From: Amycolatopsis nigrescens CSC17Ta-90 | GTDB lineage: Bacteria > Actinomycetota > Actinomycetes > Mycobacteriales > Pseudonocardiaceae | Direction: 5' to 3' | DNA length: 64,000 nucleotides | Assembly: GCF_000384315.1 (NCBI RefSeq) | Contig: NZ_ARVW01000001.1 | Span: 7,175,001-7,239,000 of the forward strand | In this document: one piece after another, positions 45,183 through 52,525 of the stretch | Position numbering within the stretch: the stretch's first letter is position 1 | Layout: every line of letters starts with the position of its first letter | Program-made: the position numbers and the translations under genes | The notes under the pieces: model-generated | Seen by the model: only the letters and a program-made list of their open reading frames with translations | Told to the model about the DNA's origin: nothing | Database searches by the model: none

Positions 45183-45910
45183 GCCTGCTGCACTGGGCCG
45201 AGAGCACCCGCGAGGAGCTGCGGGCGGTGCTGCCGGACGCGCTGGTGGTGCTGCCGATCGGCGCCACCGAACAGCACGGCCCGCACCTGGCCACCGGCAC
45301 CGACGCGGTGCTGGCCGGCACCGTGGCCGAGCTGGCCGCCGCGCGGGTGGCGGACGTGGCCGAGCGGGATCTGGTGCTGGCGCCGCGGCTGCCGTTCGGC
45401 GCGTCCGACCATCACCTGTACTTCGGCGGCACCCTCTCGCTTTCCGCGACGACCGCCACCGCGCTGCTGATCGACCTGGCCAGGTCGGTGACCGGCGGCG
45501 GCGGGCGGCGGCTGGTGATCGTGAACGGGCACGGCGGCAACCGCGGGGTCTGCCACGCCGCCGCCGCGTCCGCGTCCGCGTCGTACGGGCTGACGGTGGC
45601 GATCGTGCACTACTGGGAACTGCTCGCGCCCTCCGGCGACACGCCGATTCCCGGGCACGCCGGCGAGTTCGAGACGGCGATGATGCTCGCCGTGCGCCCG
45701 GAGCTGGTGCGCGAGCGCCGCCAGCGACCGGCGCTGCCGGATGCCGGTGGAGTGTCCGGTGTGGACGTTCACGAGCCGGGGGCGTGGACCAGGATCGACG
45801 GGTACACCGACCAGCCCGCACTCGCGGGGCAGGCACAAGGATCGAAATGGCTGGAGGAGTGCGTGGTGGCGCTGTCCGCTCGTCTCGTCGAACTGGCGAG
45901 GCTGCCATGA
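45179..45910 (+). CDS. Creatininase-family hydrolase
   Basis: 243 residues. Metal-binding and catalytic residues of the family are present: E31, H33, H36 and D42 in ATEQHGPHLATGTD, then NGHGGNRG and the Glu of GHAGEFETAMM. The family cleaves small cyclic or linear amides (creatinine, formamidopyrimidines) and includes the mycofactocin peptidase MftE. Here it may open a lactam, amide or similar bond of the imported compound. It overlaps the next gene by ATGA. Confidence 0.91.
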   Translation: MSLLHWAESTREELRAVLPDALVVLPIGATEQHGPHLATGTDAVLAGTVAELAAARVADVAERDLVLAPRLPFGASDHHLYFGGTLSLSATTATALLIDLARSVTGGGGRRLVIVNGHGGNRGVCHAAAASASASYGLTVAIVHYWELLAPSGDTPIPGHAGEFETAMMLAVRPELVRERRQRPALPDAGGVSGVDVHEPGAWTRIDGYTDQPALAGQAQGSKWLEECVVALSARLVELARLP

Positions 45911-46671
45911 TCGACTTCCACACGCACACGCCGTTGCGGCACGCCGGCACCTGGCTGGGCGGGGCCGACTTCGGTGCCGCGGAGTTCCTCGGGTTCATGG
46001 ACTCGGCCGGCATCGACGCGGCCGTGCTGCTGGCCCACGACGGCCTGTTCAACGCGACCCCGGAGTCGAACGACGAGCTGGCCGAGTTCGTGCGCACCGA
46101 CCGGAGCCGGATGGTCGGCTTCGGCACGGTCAACCCGCGGCACGCCGGCGCGGTGGCGGAGACCGAGCGGTGCTTCGGCGACCTCGGCCTCGGCGGGCTG
46201 AAACTGCACCCGTGGCTCCAGGGTTTCAGCATGCACGAGGGGGTGTTGGACCCGATCTGCGAGGTGATCACCGAGGCGGGAGGCATCCTGCTGTCGCACG
46301 ACGGAACCCCGCCCTACGCCACGCCGAGCCAGATCGCCGCGCTGGCCCGGCGGCATCCCGGACTGCCGGTCGTGCTCGGCCACGGCGGGCTGCACGACTG
46401 CTGGCGGGAGGCGCTGGCGGTCACCACCGAGACGCCGAACCTGTACCTGTGCATCTGCGGCACCCCGCCGTACGCCGCACGGCACATCCTGGCCAACGCG
46501 CCGCGCGGCAAGGTGCTCTTCGGCACCGACGCCGGGCTGTCCGACAAGGTGAGCCAGGACTACGCGGTTGCCAGGGTGGCCGAGATCGATGGCTGGGGCA
46601 TCACCCCGGAGCAGCGCGAGGACATGCTGGAGCACAACCCGCGTGCCCTGCTGTGGGGGAGGCTCCGGTGA
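45907..46671 (+). CDS. Amidohydrolase-2 family TIM-barrel hydrolase (first of three)
   Basis: 254 residues. The metal set is intact: H5 and H7 in IDFHTHTPL, His in ILLSHDGTPP, His in VVLGHGGLHDCW and Asp in VLFGTDAGL. A partner lysine is seen in LGGLKLHPWLQGF. The family includes lactonases, decarboxylases such as ACMSD, and amide hydrolases. It overlaps both neighbours (ATGA and GTGA), so the product is made in step with the creatininase-like and enolase-type enzymes. Confidence 0.9.
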   Translation: MIDFHTHTPLRHAGTWLGGADFGAAEFLGFMDSAGIDAAVLLAHDGLFNATPESNDELAEFVRTDRSRMVGFGTVNPRHAGAVAETERCFGDLGLGGLKLHPWLQGFSMHEGVLDPICEVITEAGGILLSHDGTPPYATPSQIAALARRHPGLPVVLGHGGLHDCWREALAVTTETPNLYLCICGTPPYAARHILANAPRGKVLFGTDAGLSDKVSQDYAVARVAEIDGWGITPEQREDMLEHNPRALLWGRLR

Positions 46672-47780
46672 CCATGCGGAACAGGATCGCCGCGGTGCAC
46701 ACGGTGACCGTCAGCCTGCCCGCCCGCGGCGACCTGGTGGTCCGCGGCGCCAAGGGCGCGCACGACCGGTCGGACTTCCTGCTGGTGCGGGTGGTCACCA
46801 CGGACGGCACCGAGGGCTACGGCGAGGTCAGCGCCACTCCACTGTGGAGCGGCGAGGACGGCACCAGCGCCCAGCACTTCATCTCCGGGGTGCTCACCCC
46901 GGCTCTGCTCGGCAGGCCGCTGGCGCCGGTCGGCGCGCTGGAGTCGGTAATGGACCGGGCGCTGGCCGGGAACCCGTTCACCAAGGCCGGCCTGTCGACC
47001 GCGCTGTGGGACGCCTACGCGCGCGGCCTCGGCGTGCCGCTGGCCACCGCGCTCGGCGGGCCCTACCGCGACGAGGTGCCGATCAAGCTGTCGCTGTCCG
47101 GGGACGGCGCGGACCTGGACCGCACCTACGCGGCCGCGGTGGAGGCCGGTTTCCGGTCCTTCAAGGTGAAGGTGGGCCTCGGCGTGCCCGGCGATCTGGC
47201 GAGGATGGCCAGGGCGCGGGAACTGGCCGGCGCGGGCGTTTTCCTCGGTATGGACGCCAACGGCGGCTGGAGCCGTGCCGAAGCCAGGGCGGCGGTGCGC
47301 GGGCTCGCCGAGTTCGATCCCGCGTTCGTCGAGCAGCCGGTGGCGCCTGGCGACCTGGCCGGGATGGCCGCGCTGCGCTCGGCCGGGCTGCCGGTGATCG
47401 CGGACGAGTCGGTGTTCGGCGTGGACGACCTCGTCCGGCTGGTGCGGGCGGACGCGGCGGACGTGGTCAGTCTCTATGTCGGCAAGGCGGGCGGGCCTGG
47501 CCGGGCGGTGGCGATGGGCGGGCTGGCCGCGGCCTTCGGGGTGGACACCCTGATCGGCTCGAACGGCGAGCTCGGCCTCGGCGCGGCGGCGCAGCTGCAC
47601 GTGGCCTGCGCGCTGCCCGAGCTGAGCACCGGCCTGCCGTCGGACATCATCGGCGCGCACTACTACGCCGAGGACATCCTGGAAGAGCCGCTGGACAGCG
47701 ACGGGGTGCGGGTCCGGCTCGGCTCCGGCCCCGGGCTCGGGGTACTGCCGCGCGACGACATTCGACGGAGGTTCAGGTGA
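46668..47780 (+). CDS. Enolase-superfamily enzyme, muconate-lactonizing/epimerase subgroup
   Basis: 370 residues from GTG 46668 with GGGGAGG upstream. Capping domain (GYGEVSATPLWSGED) then barrel: catalytic K-x-K in FRSFKVKVG near 165-167, metal acids D in GMDANGG, E in FVEQPV and D/E in IADESVF, and a second catalytic Lys in YVGKAGG near 272. A Lys-Lys pair is the MLE-subgroup arrangement (cycloisomerases, dipeptide or N-acyl amino acid epimerases/racemases), not the His-Asp pair of acid-sugar dehydratases. The substrate is unknown. Confidence 0.9.
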   Translation: MTMRNRIAAVHTVTVSLPARGDLVVRGAKGAHDRSDFLLVRVVTTDGTEGYGEVSATPLWSGEDGTSAQHFISGVLTPALLGRPLAPVGALESVMDRALAGNPFTKAGLSTALWDAYARGLGVPLATALGGPYRDEVPIKLSLSGDGADLDRTYAAAVEAGFRSFKVKVGLGVPGDLARMARARELAGAGVFLGMDANGGWSRAEARAAVRGLAEFDPAFVEQPVAPGDLAGMAALRSAGLPVIADESVFGVDDLVRLVRADAADVVSLYVGKAGGPGRAVAMGGLAAAFGVDTLIGSNGELGLGAAAQLHVACALPELSTGLPSDIIGAHYYAEDILEEPLDSDGVRVRLGSGPGLGVLPRDDIRRRFR

Positions 47781-47791
47781 GCTGGCGATGA
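47777..47791 (+). other. Bridging micro-ORF between the enolase-type and second amidohydrolase genes
   Basis: GTG 47777 overlaps the upstream TGA; four codons (VSWR) later its TGA overlaps ATG 47788. Confidence 0.35.
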
Positions 47792-48672
47792 TCATCGACG
47801 TGCACGCGCACACCCCGACTCATCGGGACGAGGTGCCGGCGGGGGAGCGGCGGGTCTATCCGAACTGGCGCACCGACCGACCGGTGACCACCACCAACTC
47901 CTGGGCCGACTTCGACACCGCGATGGCCGACGCGGACGTCAGCATCGTGTTCAACATCGCCGCGGACGACCCGGAGACGATGACCGGGCTGCCCTACCCG
48001 CCGGAGCGGACGAACGACGCGACCGCCGAGTTCGTCGCCGACGACCCGTCGAAGAGGATCGGTTTTCTCTCGGTAAACCCCTTGTGGGACAACGTGTTCG
48101 AGGAGACCGAGCGGTGCAGGGAGCTGGGTCTTGTCGGGGTCAAGCTGGGGCCGAACTACCAGGACTTCGACCCGCTCGGCGAGCCGGCGCTGGCGTTCTA
48201 CGCCTACTGCGAGCGGCACGGCCTGCCGATCCTGTTCCACCAGGGCGCCTCGCCGATGCGGCACGCGCCGCTGCGCTACACCTATCCGCTGGTCACCGAC
48301 GAGGTGGCGATCCGGTTCCCGGAGCTGCGCATCGTGATGGCGCACATGGGGCACCCGTGGGGCACCGAGACGGTGGTGACCATCCGCAAGCACCCGCACG
48401 TGTACGCGGACGTGTCCTCGATCTACCTGCGGCCGTGGGTCTGCTACCAGTCGCTGCTCGCCGCGGTGGAATGGGGCTGCACGCAGAAGTTGTTGCTGGG
48501 CAGCGATTTCCCGATTGCCAACACCGGTGAGGCGATGGCAGGGCTGCGCCGGGTGAACGACATCCTGGAGGGCACCAAGCTGCCGCGGGTGCCGGACGAG
48601 GTGGTGGAGCGGATCATCCACGCGGACGCGCTGGGCGCGCTCGGGCTCTCGGTGCCGGCGGTGCGCACATGA
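47788..48672 (+). CDS. Amidohydrolase-2 family TIM-barrel hydrolase (second of three)
   Basis: 294 residues. All metal positions kept: HAH in IIDVHAHTPT, His in PILFHQGAS, His in IVMAHMGHPWG, Asp in LLGSDFPIA. LVGVKLGPNYQDF aligns with the lysine region of the first paralog. It is longer than its neighbours by an insert after residue 15 (EVPAGERRVYPNW). It overlaps the third paralog by ATGA. Catalysis is expected; substrate unknown. Confidence 0.9.
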   Translation: MIIDVHAHTPTHRDEVPAGERRVYPNWRTDRPVTTTNSWADFDTAMADADVSIVFNIAADDPETMTGLPYPPERTNDATAEFVADDPSKRIGFLSVNPLWDNVFEETERCRELGLVGVKLGPNYQDFDPLGEPALAFYAYCERHGLPILFHQGASPMRHAPLRYTYPLVTDEVAIRFPELRIVMAHMGHPWGTETVVTIRKHPHVYADVSSIYLRPWVCYQSLLAAVEWGCTQKLLLGSDFPIANTGEAMAGLRRVNDILEGTKLPRVPDEVVERIIHADALGALGLSVPAVRT

Positions 48673-49427
48673 CCGGTCCCGTGATCGACGCGCACGTCCG
48701 GATCGGCAGCGGCAGGGAGGTGACCCTGCACCCGGCCACCCTGGTGTCCACAATGGACGAGTTGGGGATCGATCACGCGCTGGTCGCCCCGGACGAGCGG
48801 TGCGTCGCGTTCGCCAACACCGAAGGCAACAACGCGACCGCGGCCGCCGCGCGGGCCTCCGGCGGGCGGCTGCTCGCCTACGCGGTGGCGAACCCGTGGC
48901 AGGGCAGGGCCGCGGTGGCCGAGCTGGAGCGGGCGGCCGGGCTCGGCGCGGTGGCGCTGGCCGTCGACCCGGTGCTGCAGGGCTTCGACCTGCTCGACGG
49001 CCTGGTCGACCCGCTGCTGGAGTTCGCGCGGGAGCGGAGCTGGCCGGTCTACGTGCGCACCGGCACCCCGCCGACCGCGCTGCCGCTGCCGCTGGCCAGC
49101 CTGGCCCGCCGGTACCCGGAGCTGAACATCCTGATGGGGCGCAGCGGTGCCACCGACTTCTGGATCGACGCGGCGCCGGCCCTGCGGTACGCGCCGAACC
49201 TGTACGCGGACACGTCCTACGCGCCGTGGGACACCGTGCTCAGCGAGTTCGCCGCGGACCCCGAGATCGGTACCGCGCGAGTCGTGTTCAGCACGGATTC
49301 TCCTTACACCGTGCCGAAAGCGGAGATCGGACGGGTCCGGGACTGGACCATTTCCGATGCAGAGCGGGCAAAGGTGCTCGGCGGCACCGTGGCCGGCCTG
49401 CTCGGCCTCGCCGCCAGGGTTTCGTAG
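48669..49427 (+). CDS. Amidohydrolase-2-like protein lacking metal ligands (third of three)
   Basis: 252 residues, same fold and order of segments as the two genes before it, but the ligands are lost: VIDAHVRIG (second His replaced by Arg), VYVRTGTPP in place of the FHQG/SHDG His, and LMGRSGATDFW in place of the AHMG/GHGG His. The Asp of VFSTDSPY remains. It may be catalytically dead, metal-independent, or a partner subunit of a sibling. The reading frame is intact and codon use is normal, so it is not simply decaying. Confidence 0.85.
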   Translation: MTGPVIDAHVRIGSGREVTLHPATLVSTMDELGIDHALVAPDERCVAFANTEGNNATAAAARASGGRLLAYAVANPWQGRAAVAELERAAGLGAVALAVDPVLQGFDLLDGLVDPLLEFARERSWPVYVRTGTPPTALPLPLASLARRYPELNILMGRSGATDFWIDAAPALRYAPNLYADTSYAPWDTVLSEFAADPEIGTARVVFSTDSPYTVPKAEIGRVRDWTISDAERAKVLGGTVAGLLGLAARVS

Positions 49428-49474
49428 TGCGCCCCACCTACGCAGAGACCACCAGAAAGGGTGATCGCCGATGA
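49427..49474 (+). other. Bridging micro-ORF between the third amidohydrolase-like and DapA-family genes
   Basis: GTG 49427 shares its G with the upstream TAG; after 15 codons (VRPTYAETTRKGDRR) its TGA overlaps ATG 49471. GAAAGGG, the next gene's ribosome site, lies inside it. Confidence 0.4.
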
Positions 49475-50448
49475 CCGCCACGCACGCTCTGGCCGGCCAT
49501 GACTCCGTTCCGGGATCGGCGAGACCTTCGCCGGTGCGGGGCGTTTCGCCGGTGCTCGAGGTCCCGTTCACCGAGGACGGCGCGGTGGACGCGGACGGTT
49601 TCCGCCGGGTGGTGCGCTATGTGCTCGGCACCGGCGTGAGCAGTGTGATGTTCCCCGGGTTCGCCTCGGAGTTCCACAAGCTCAGCGAGGAGGAACGCGG
49701 GCTGCTGACCGGCATCCTGCTCGAGCAGACCGCCGGCCGGACCGGGGCCTCCGCCGTCTCGGCGATCGTCGCGGTGCAGGATCACGCCACCATGCTGGCG
49801 GTGGCGCGGGCGCGGGCCGCGGTGGCCGCCGGCGCGGACCTGATCAACCTGCTGCCGCCGCATTTCCTGGCGCCTTCGCGGCGGGCCGTGGTGGCGCACG
49901 TGCGCGCGGTGCTGGAGGCGATCGCGCCGACGCCGATGGTGCTGCAGTACGCGCCGACCGAAACCGGCACCAGCCTGGACGGCGCGACACTGGCCGAGAT
50001 CGCTCGCGCGCACGAGAACCTGGCGCTGATCAAGGTGGAGTCCAGCCCGCCGGGCGCGCTGATCGCCGAGCTGGCGGCCGGTGACCCGGCGCTGCCCGCG
50101 GTCGAGGGCTACGCCGGGGTGCAGTTGCCGGACGCGTTCCGCCGCGGCGCGGTGGGCACCCAGCCCGGCTGCTCGTTCACCGAGATCTACGTGGAGATCT
50201 GGCGCCGGCTCGCGGGTGGTGATCAGGCGGGCGGGGAGGAGCTGCACCGGCGGCTGCTGCCCTACATCTCGTACTGGATGCTGGACACCGAGCTGATCGT
50301 CGCGGCGGAGAAGCTGATTTCGAAGCGGCGGGGGTTGTTCGCCAGCTCGATGTGCCGGGAGCCGGCGCACCGGCTCGACCCCGAAGAGGTGCGGATGGTC
50401 GACCGCTTCCTCGCCGAGTTCGCGGATCTGCTGCCGTCCTTGGAGTGA
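49471..50448 (+). CDS. DapA/NanA-family lyase (dihydrodipicolinate synthase family)
   Basis: 325 residues. Class I aldolase-type barrel: VSPVLEVPFTEDGAVDADGF, then MFPGFASEFHKLSEEER, Tyr in VLQYAPTETG and the Schiff-base Lys in LALIKVESSPPG near residue 188. The family cleaves or forms C-C bonds with pyruvate or related keto acids (DapA, NanA, keto-deoxy-acid aldolases, hydroxyproline pathway deaminase). As the last gene of the run it could deliver central metabolites. Three 11-bp repeats begin at its stop codon. Confidence 0.9.
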   Translation: MTATHALAGHDSVPGSARPSPVRGVSPVLEVPFTEDGAVDADGFRRVVRYVLGTGVSSVMFPGFASEFHKLSEEERGLLTGILLEQTAGRTGASAVSAIVAVQDHATMLAVARARAAVAAGADLINLLPPHFLAPSRRAVVAHVRAVLEAIAPTPMVLQYAPTETGTSLDGATLAEIARAHENLALIKVESSPPGALIAELAAGDPALPAVEGYAGVQLPDAFRRGAVGTQPGCSFTEIYVEIWRRLAGGDQAGGEELHRRLLPYISYWMLDTELIVAAEKLISKRRGLFASSMCREPAHRLDPEEVRMVDRFLAEFADLLPSLE

Positions 50449-50479
50449 TTGGGGTGTGATCGGGGTGCGATCGGGGTCT
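50447..50479 (+). repeat. Three tandem 11-bp repeats, G-rich
   Basis: GATTGGGGTGT, GATCGGGGTGC and GATCGGGGTCT follow one another from the last two bases of the DapA-family stop codon. Each carries GGGG on the same helical face. The array ends 40 bp before the antiporter start. Confidence 0.8.
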
Positions 50480-50519
50480 GCCTCGCGCGGGCGGCGGGCG
50501 GCCGGGTGATGATGAGCGG

Positions 50520-52379
50520 GTGGATATCGCAGCGGAGATCGTCGGGCTGGTCGTGGCGGTGCTGGCGGTCACCGCGGCCGCGCGCAGGCTGGACCTCTCG
50601 GCCCCGCTCTGCCTGATCGCGGTGGGCGTCGCGGCCTCGTTCGTGCCCGGGATGCCGGAGTACCACCTGCATCCGGAGCTGGTGCTGCTCGGCCTGCTCC
50701 CGCCGCTGCTCTACGCGACGGCCATCCGCACGTCGCTGGTGGACTTCCGGGCCAACCGGGGGCCGATCCTGCTGCTTTCGGTGGGGCTGGTCATCTTCAC
50801 CACGGCCGCCGTCGGGCTGGTCGCCTGGCTGGTGATCCCCGGGCTGCCGCCGGCCGCCGGGTTCGCGCTCGGCGCGGTGGTCGCCCCGCCGGACGCGGTC
50901 GCGGCGACCGCGGTGGCGCGGCGGGTCGGCATGCCGCGTCGGATCGTGCGCATCCTGGAGGGCGAGAGCCTGGTCAACGACGCGGCCGCGCTGGTCGCCC
51001 TGCGCACCGCGATCGCGGCCGTCGCCGGCTCGGTGACCTTTCTGGACATCGGGGCGGACTTCCTGCTGGCCGCCGGTGGTGGCGTCGTGCTCGGCTTGCT
51101 GGTCGGCTGGGTGGCCGCGTTGCTGCGGGCCAGGCTGGAGGACCCGGTGACCGACACCGCGCTGTCGCTGGCCGTGCCGTTCATCGCCTACCTCGCCGCC
51201 GAAGCGATTCACGGTTCGGGAGTGCTCGCGGTGGTGATCGCCGGGCTGATGCTGGGACACCGCGCGCCGCGGATGCTCTCCGGCGCGTCCAGGCTGGCCA
51301 GCAGGCTGAACTGGCAGACCATCCAGTTCCTCCTGGAGAACATCGTCTTCCTGCTGATCGGCTTGCAGCTGCGGCGCATCCTGACCGAGGTCGGGGACAG
51401 CGAGCTGGGGGTGGGCGCCCTGATCGGGGTCTGCGCGGCGGTGCTGGCCGCGACCCTGCTCGCGCGCGTGGTGTGGATGTTCGCGATCGGGCTGATCCGG
51501 CGCATCGCCGGGACCAAGGCGTGGCCGTGGTCCTACTCGGCGGTGATCTCCTGGGCCGGTATGCGCGGGGTGGTCACCCTGGCCGCCGCCTTCGTGCTGC
51601 CTGCGGACACTCCGGAGCGGGCCGTGCTGGTGCTGGCCGCGTTCGTGGTGGTGGCGGGCACCCTGGTGCTGCAGGGCGGCACGCTGCCCAGGCTGGTGCG
51701 GCGGCTCCGGCTGCCGCCGCCCGACCCGGCCGAGGACGCGCTGCAGGAGGCGGCGTTGATGCACGACATGACCAGGGCCGGGCTGGCCAAACTGGAGCAG
51801 GTGCGGCGGGAGGACGATCCGCCCGAGGTGCTCGAGCGGCTCCGCGACCGGCTGGCGCACCGGTCCGACGCGGCCTGGGAACAGCTCGGCCGGGACAGTC
51901 CGCTCGAGGAGACCCCCAGCGACGTGCACCGCAGGCTGCGGCTGGAGATGCTGGAGGCGGAACGGGAGGTGCTGCTGGCCGCCCGTGACCGCGGCACCGC
52001 CGACGACGAGGTGCTGCGCCGGGTACTGGACACCTTGGACATCGAGGAGTCCATGCTGGACCGGGCCGAGGAGCCCCCGCTGCCCGGCGACCGCGAGCTG
52101 CGCACCCCGGCCGCGACGGCCGGCTCCTGCGAGCACCTGAAGCGGGCGTCCGGCGAGGTCGCCCCGGACAGCACCGAAGGCTGCCGGGAATGCCTGGCCG
52201 AAGGCACCACCTGGGTGCACCTGCGGCTGTGCCTGACCTGCGGCCACGTCGCCTGCTGCGACTCTTCGCCCCGCCGCCACGCCACCCGCCATTTCCAGGA
52301 CCACCGCCACCCGGTGATGCGCAGCTTCGAACCCGGCGAGACCTGGCGCTGGTGCTTCGTCGACAAACAACTCGGCTGA
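50520..52379 (+). CDS. CPA1-type Na+/H+ antiporter with C-terminal UBP zinc finger
   Basis: 619 residues from GTG 50520. About 12 membrane helices (residues 5-400) carry the CPA1 core: PPLLYATAIRTSLVDFR, VAPPDAVAATAVARRVGMP, LEGESLVNDAAALVALR and SWAGMRGVVTLAAA. A helical cytoplasmic region (about 410-520) leads to a UBP-type zinc finger (about 535-619): CEHL, CREC, LCLTCGHVACCD, the His of RHATRHFQDHRHPVM and WRWCF. In eukaryotes this finger binds a free ubiquitin C terminus; in bacteria its ligand is unknown. Ion specificity inferred. Confidence 0.9.
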   Translation: MDIAAEIVGLVVAVLAVTAAARRLDLSAPLCLIAVGVAASFVPGMPEYHLHPELVLLGLLPPLLYATAIRTSLVDFRANRGPILLLSVGLVIFTTAAVGLVAWLVIPGLPPAAGFALGAVVAPPDAVAATAVARRVGMPRRIVRILEGESLVNDAAALVALRTAIAAVAGSVTFLDIGADFLLAAGGGVVLGLLVGWVAALLRARLEDPVTDTALSLAVPFIAYLAAEAIHGSGVLAVVIAGLMLGHRAPRMLSGASRLASRLNWQTIQFLLENIVFLLIGLQLRRILTEVGDSELGVGALIGVCAAVLAATLLARVVWMFAIGLIRRIAGTKAWPWSYSAVISWAGMRGVVTLAAAFVLPADTPERAVLVLAAFVVVAGTLVLQGGTLPRLVRRLRLPPPDPAEDALQEAALMHDMTRAGLAKLEQVRREDDPPEVLERLRDRLAHRSDAAWEQLGRDSPLEETPSDVHRRLRLEMLEAEREVLLAARDRGTADDEVLRRVLDTLDIEESMLDRAEEPPLPGDRELRTPAATAGSCEHLKRASGEVAPDSTEGCRECLAEGTTWVHLRLCLTCGHVACCDSSPRRHATRHFQDHRHPVMRSFEPGETWRWCFVDKQLG

Positions 52380-52382
52380 GGT

Positions 52383-52515
52383 GTGTTTGCCCGCCACGTC
52401 ACCGTGTTGGCCCGCCACGTCGCCGAGTTGGCCGAACGGCGACAGCCGGCGTGCGGTCGCGGCCGGCCAACTCGGTGACGGGAACGGCCAACGCGGCGCC
52501 GCGGACGGCAAACAC
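52383..52515. repeat. Large imperfect inverted repeat of GGCCAAC units between convergent genes
   Basis: Two arms of about 52 bases (52383-52434 and 52464-52515) are reverse complements with few mismatches, around a 29-base centre. Each arm is two and a half copies of a 21-bp unit (GGCCAAC followed by NCGGYGACGTGGNC). It fills the 146-bp gap between the antiporter gene and the convergent permease gene and may terminate both. Confidence 0.85.
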
Positions 52516-52525
52516 GGCGTGCGGG

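Noticed and set aside
46668..47780. Acid-sugar dehydratase of the mandelate racemase subgroup
   Set aside because: The acid/base pair seen is Lys-Lys rather than Lys and His-Asp, which places it with cycloisomerases and epimerases.
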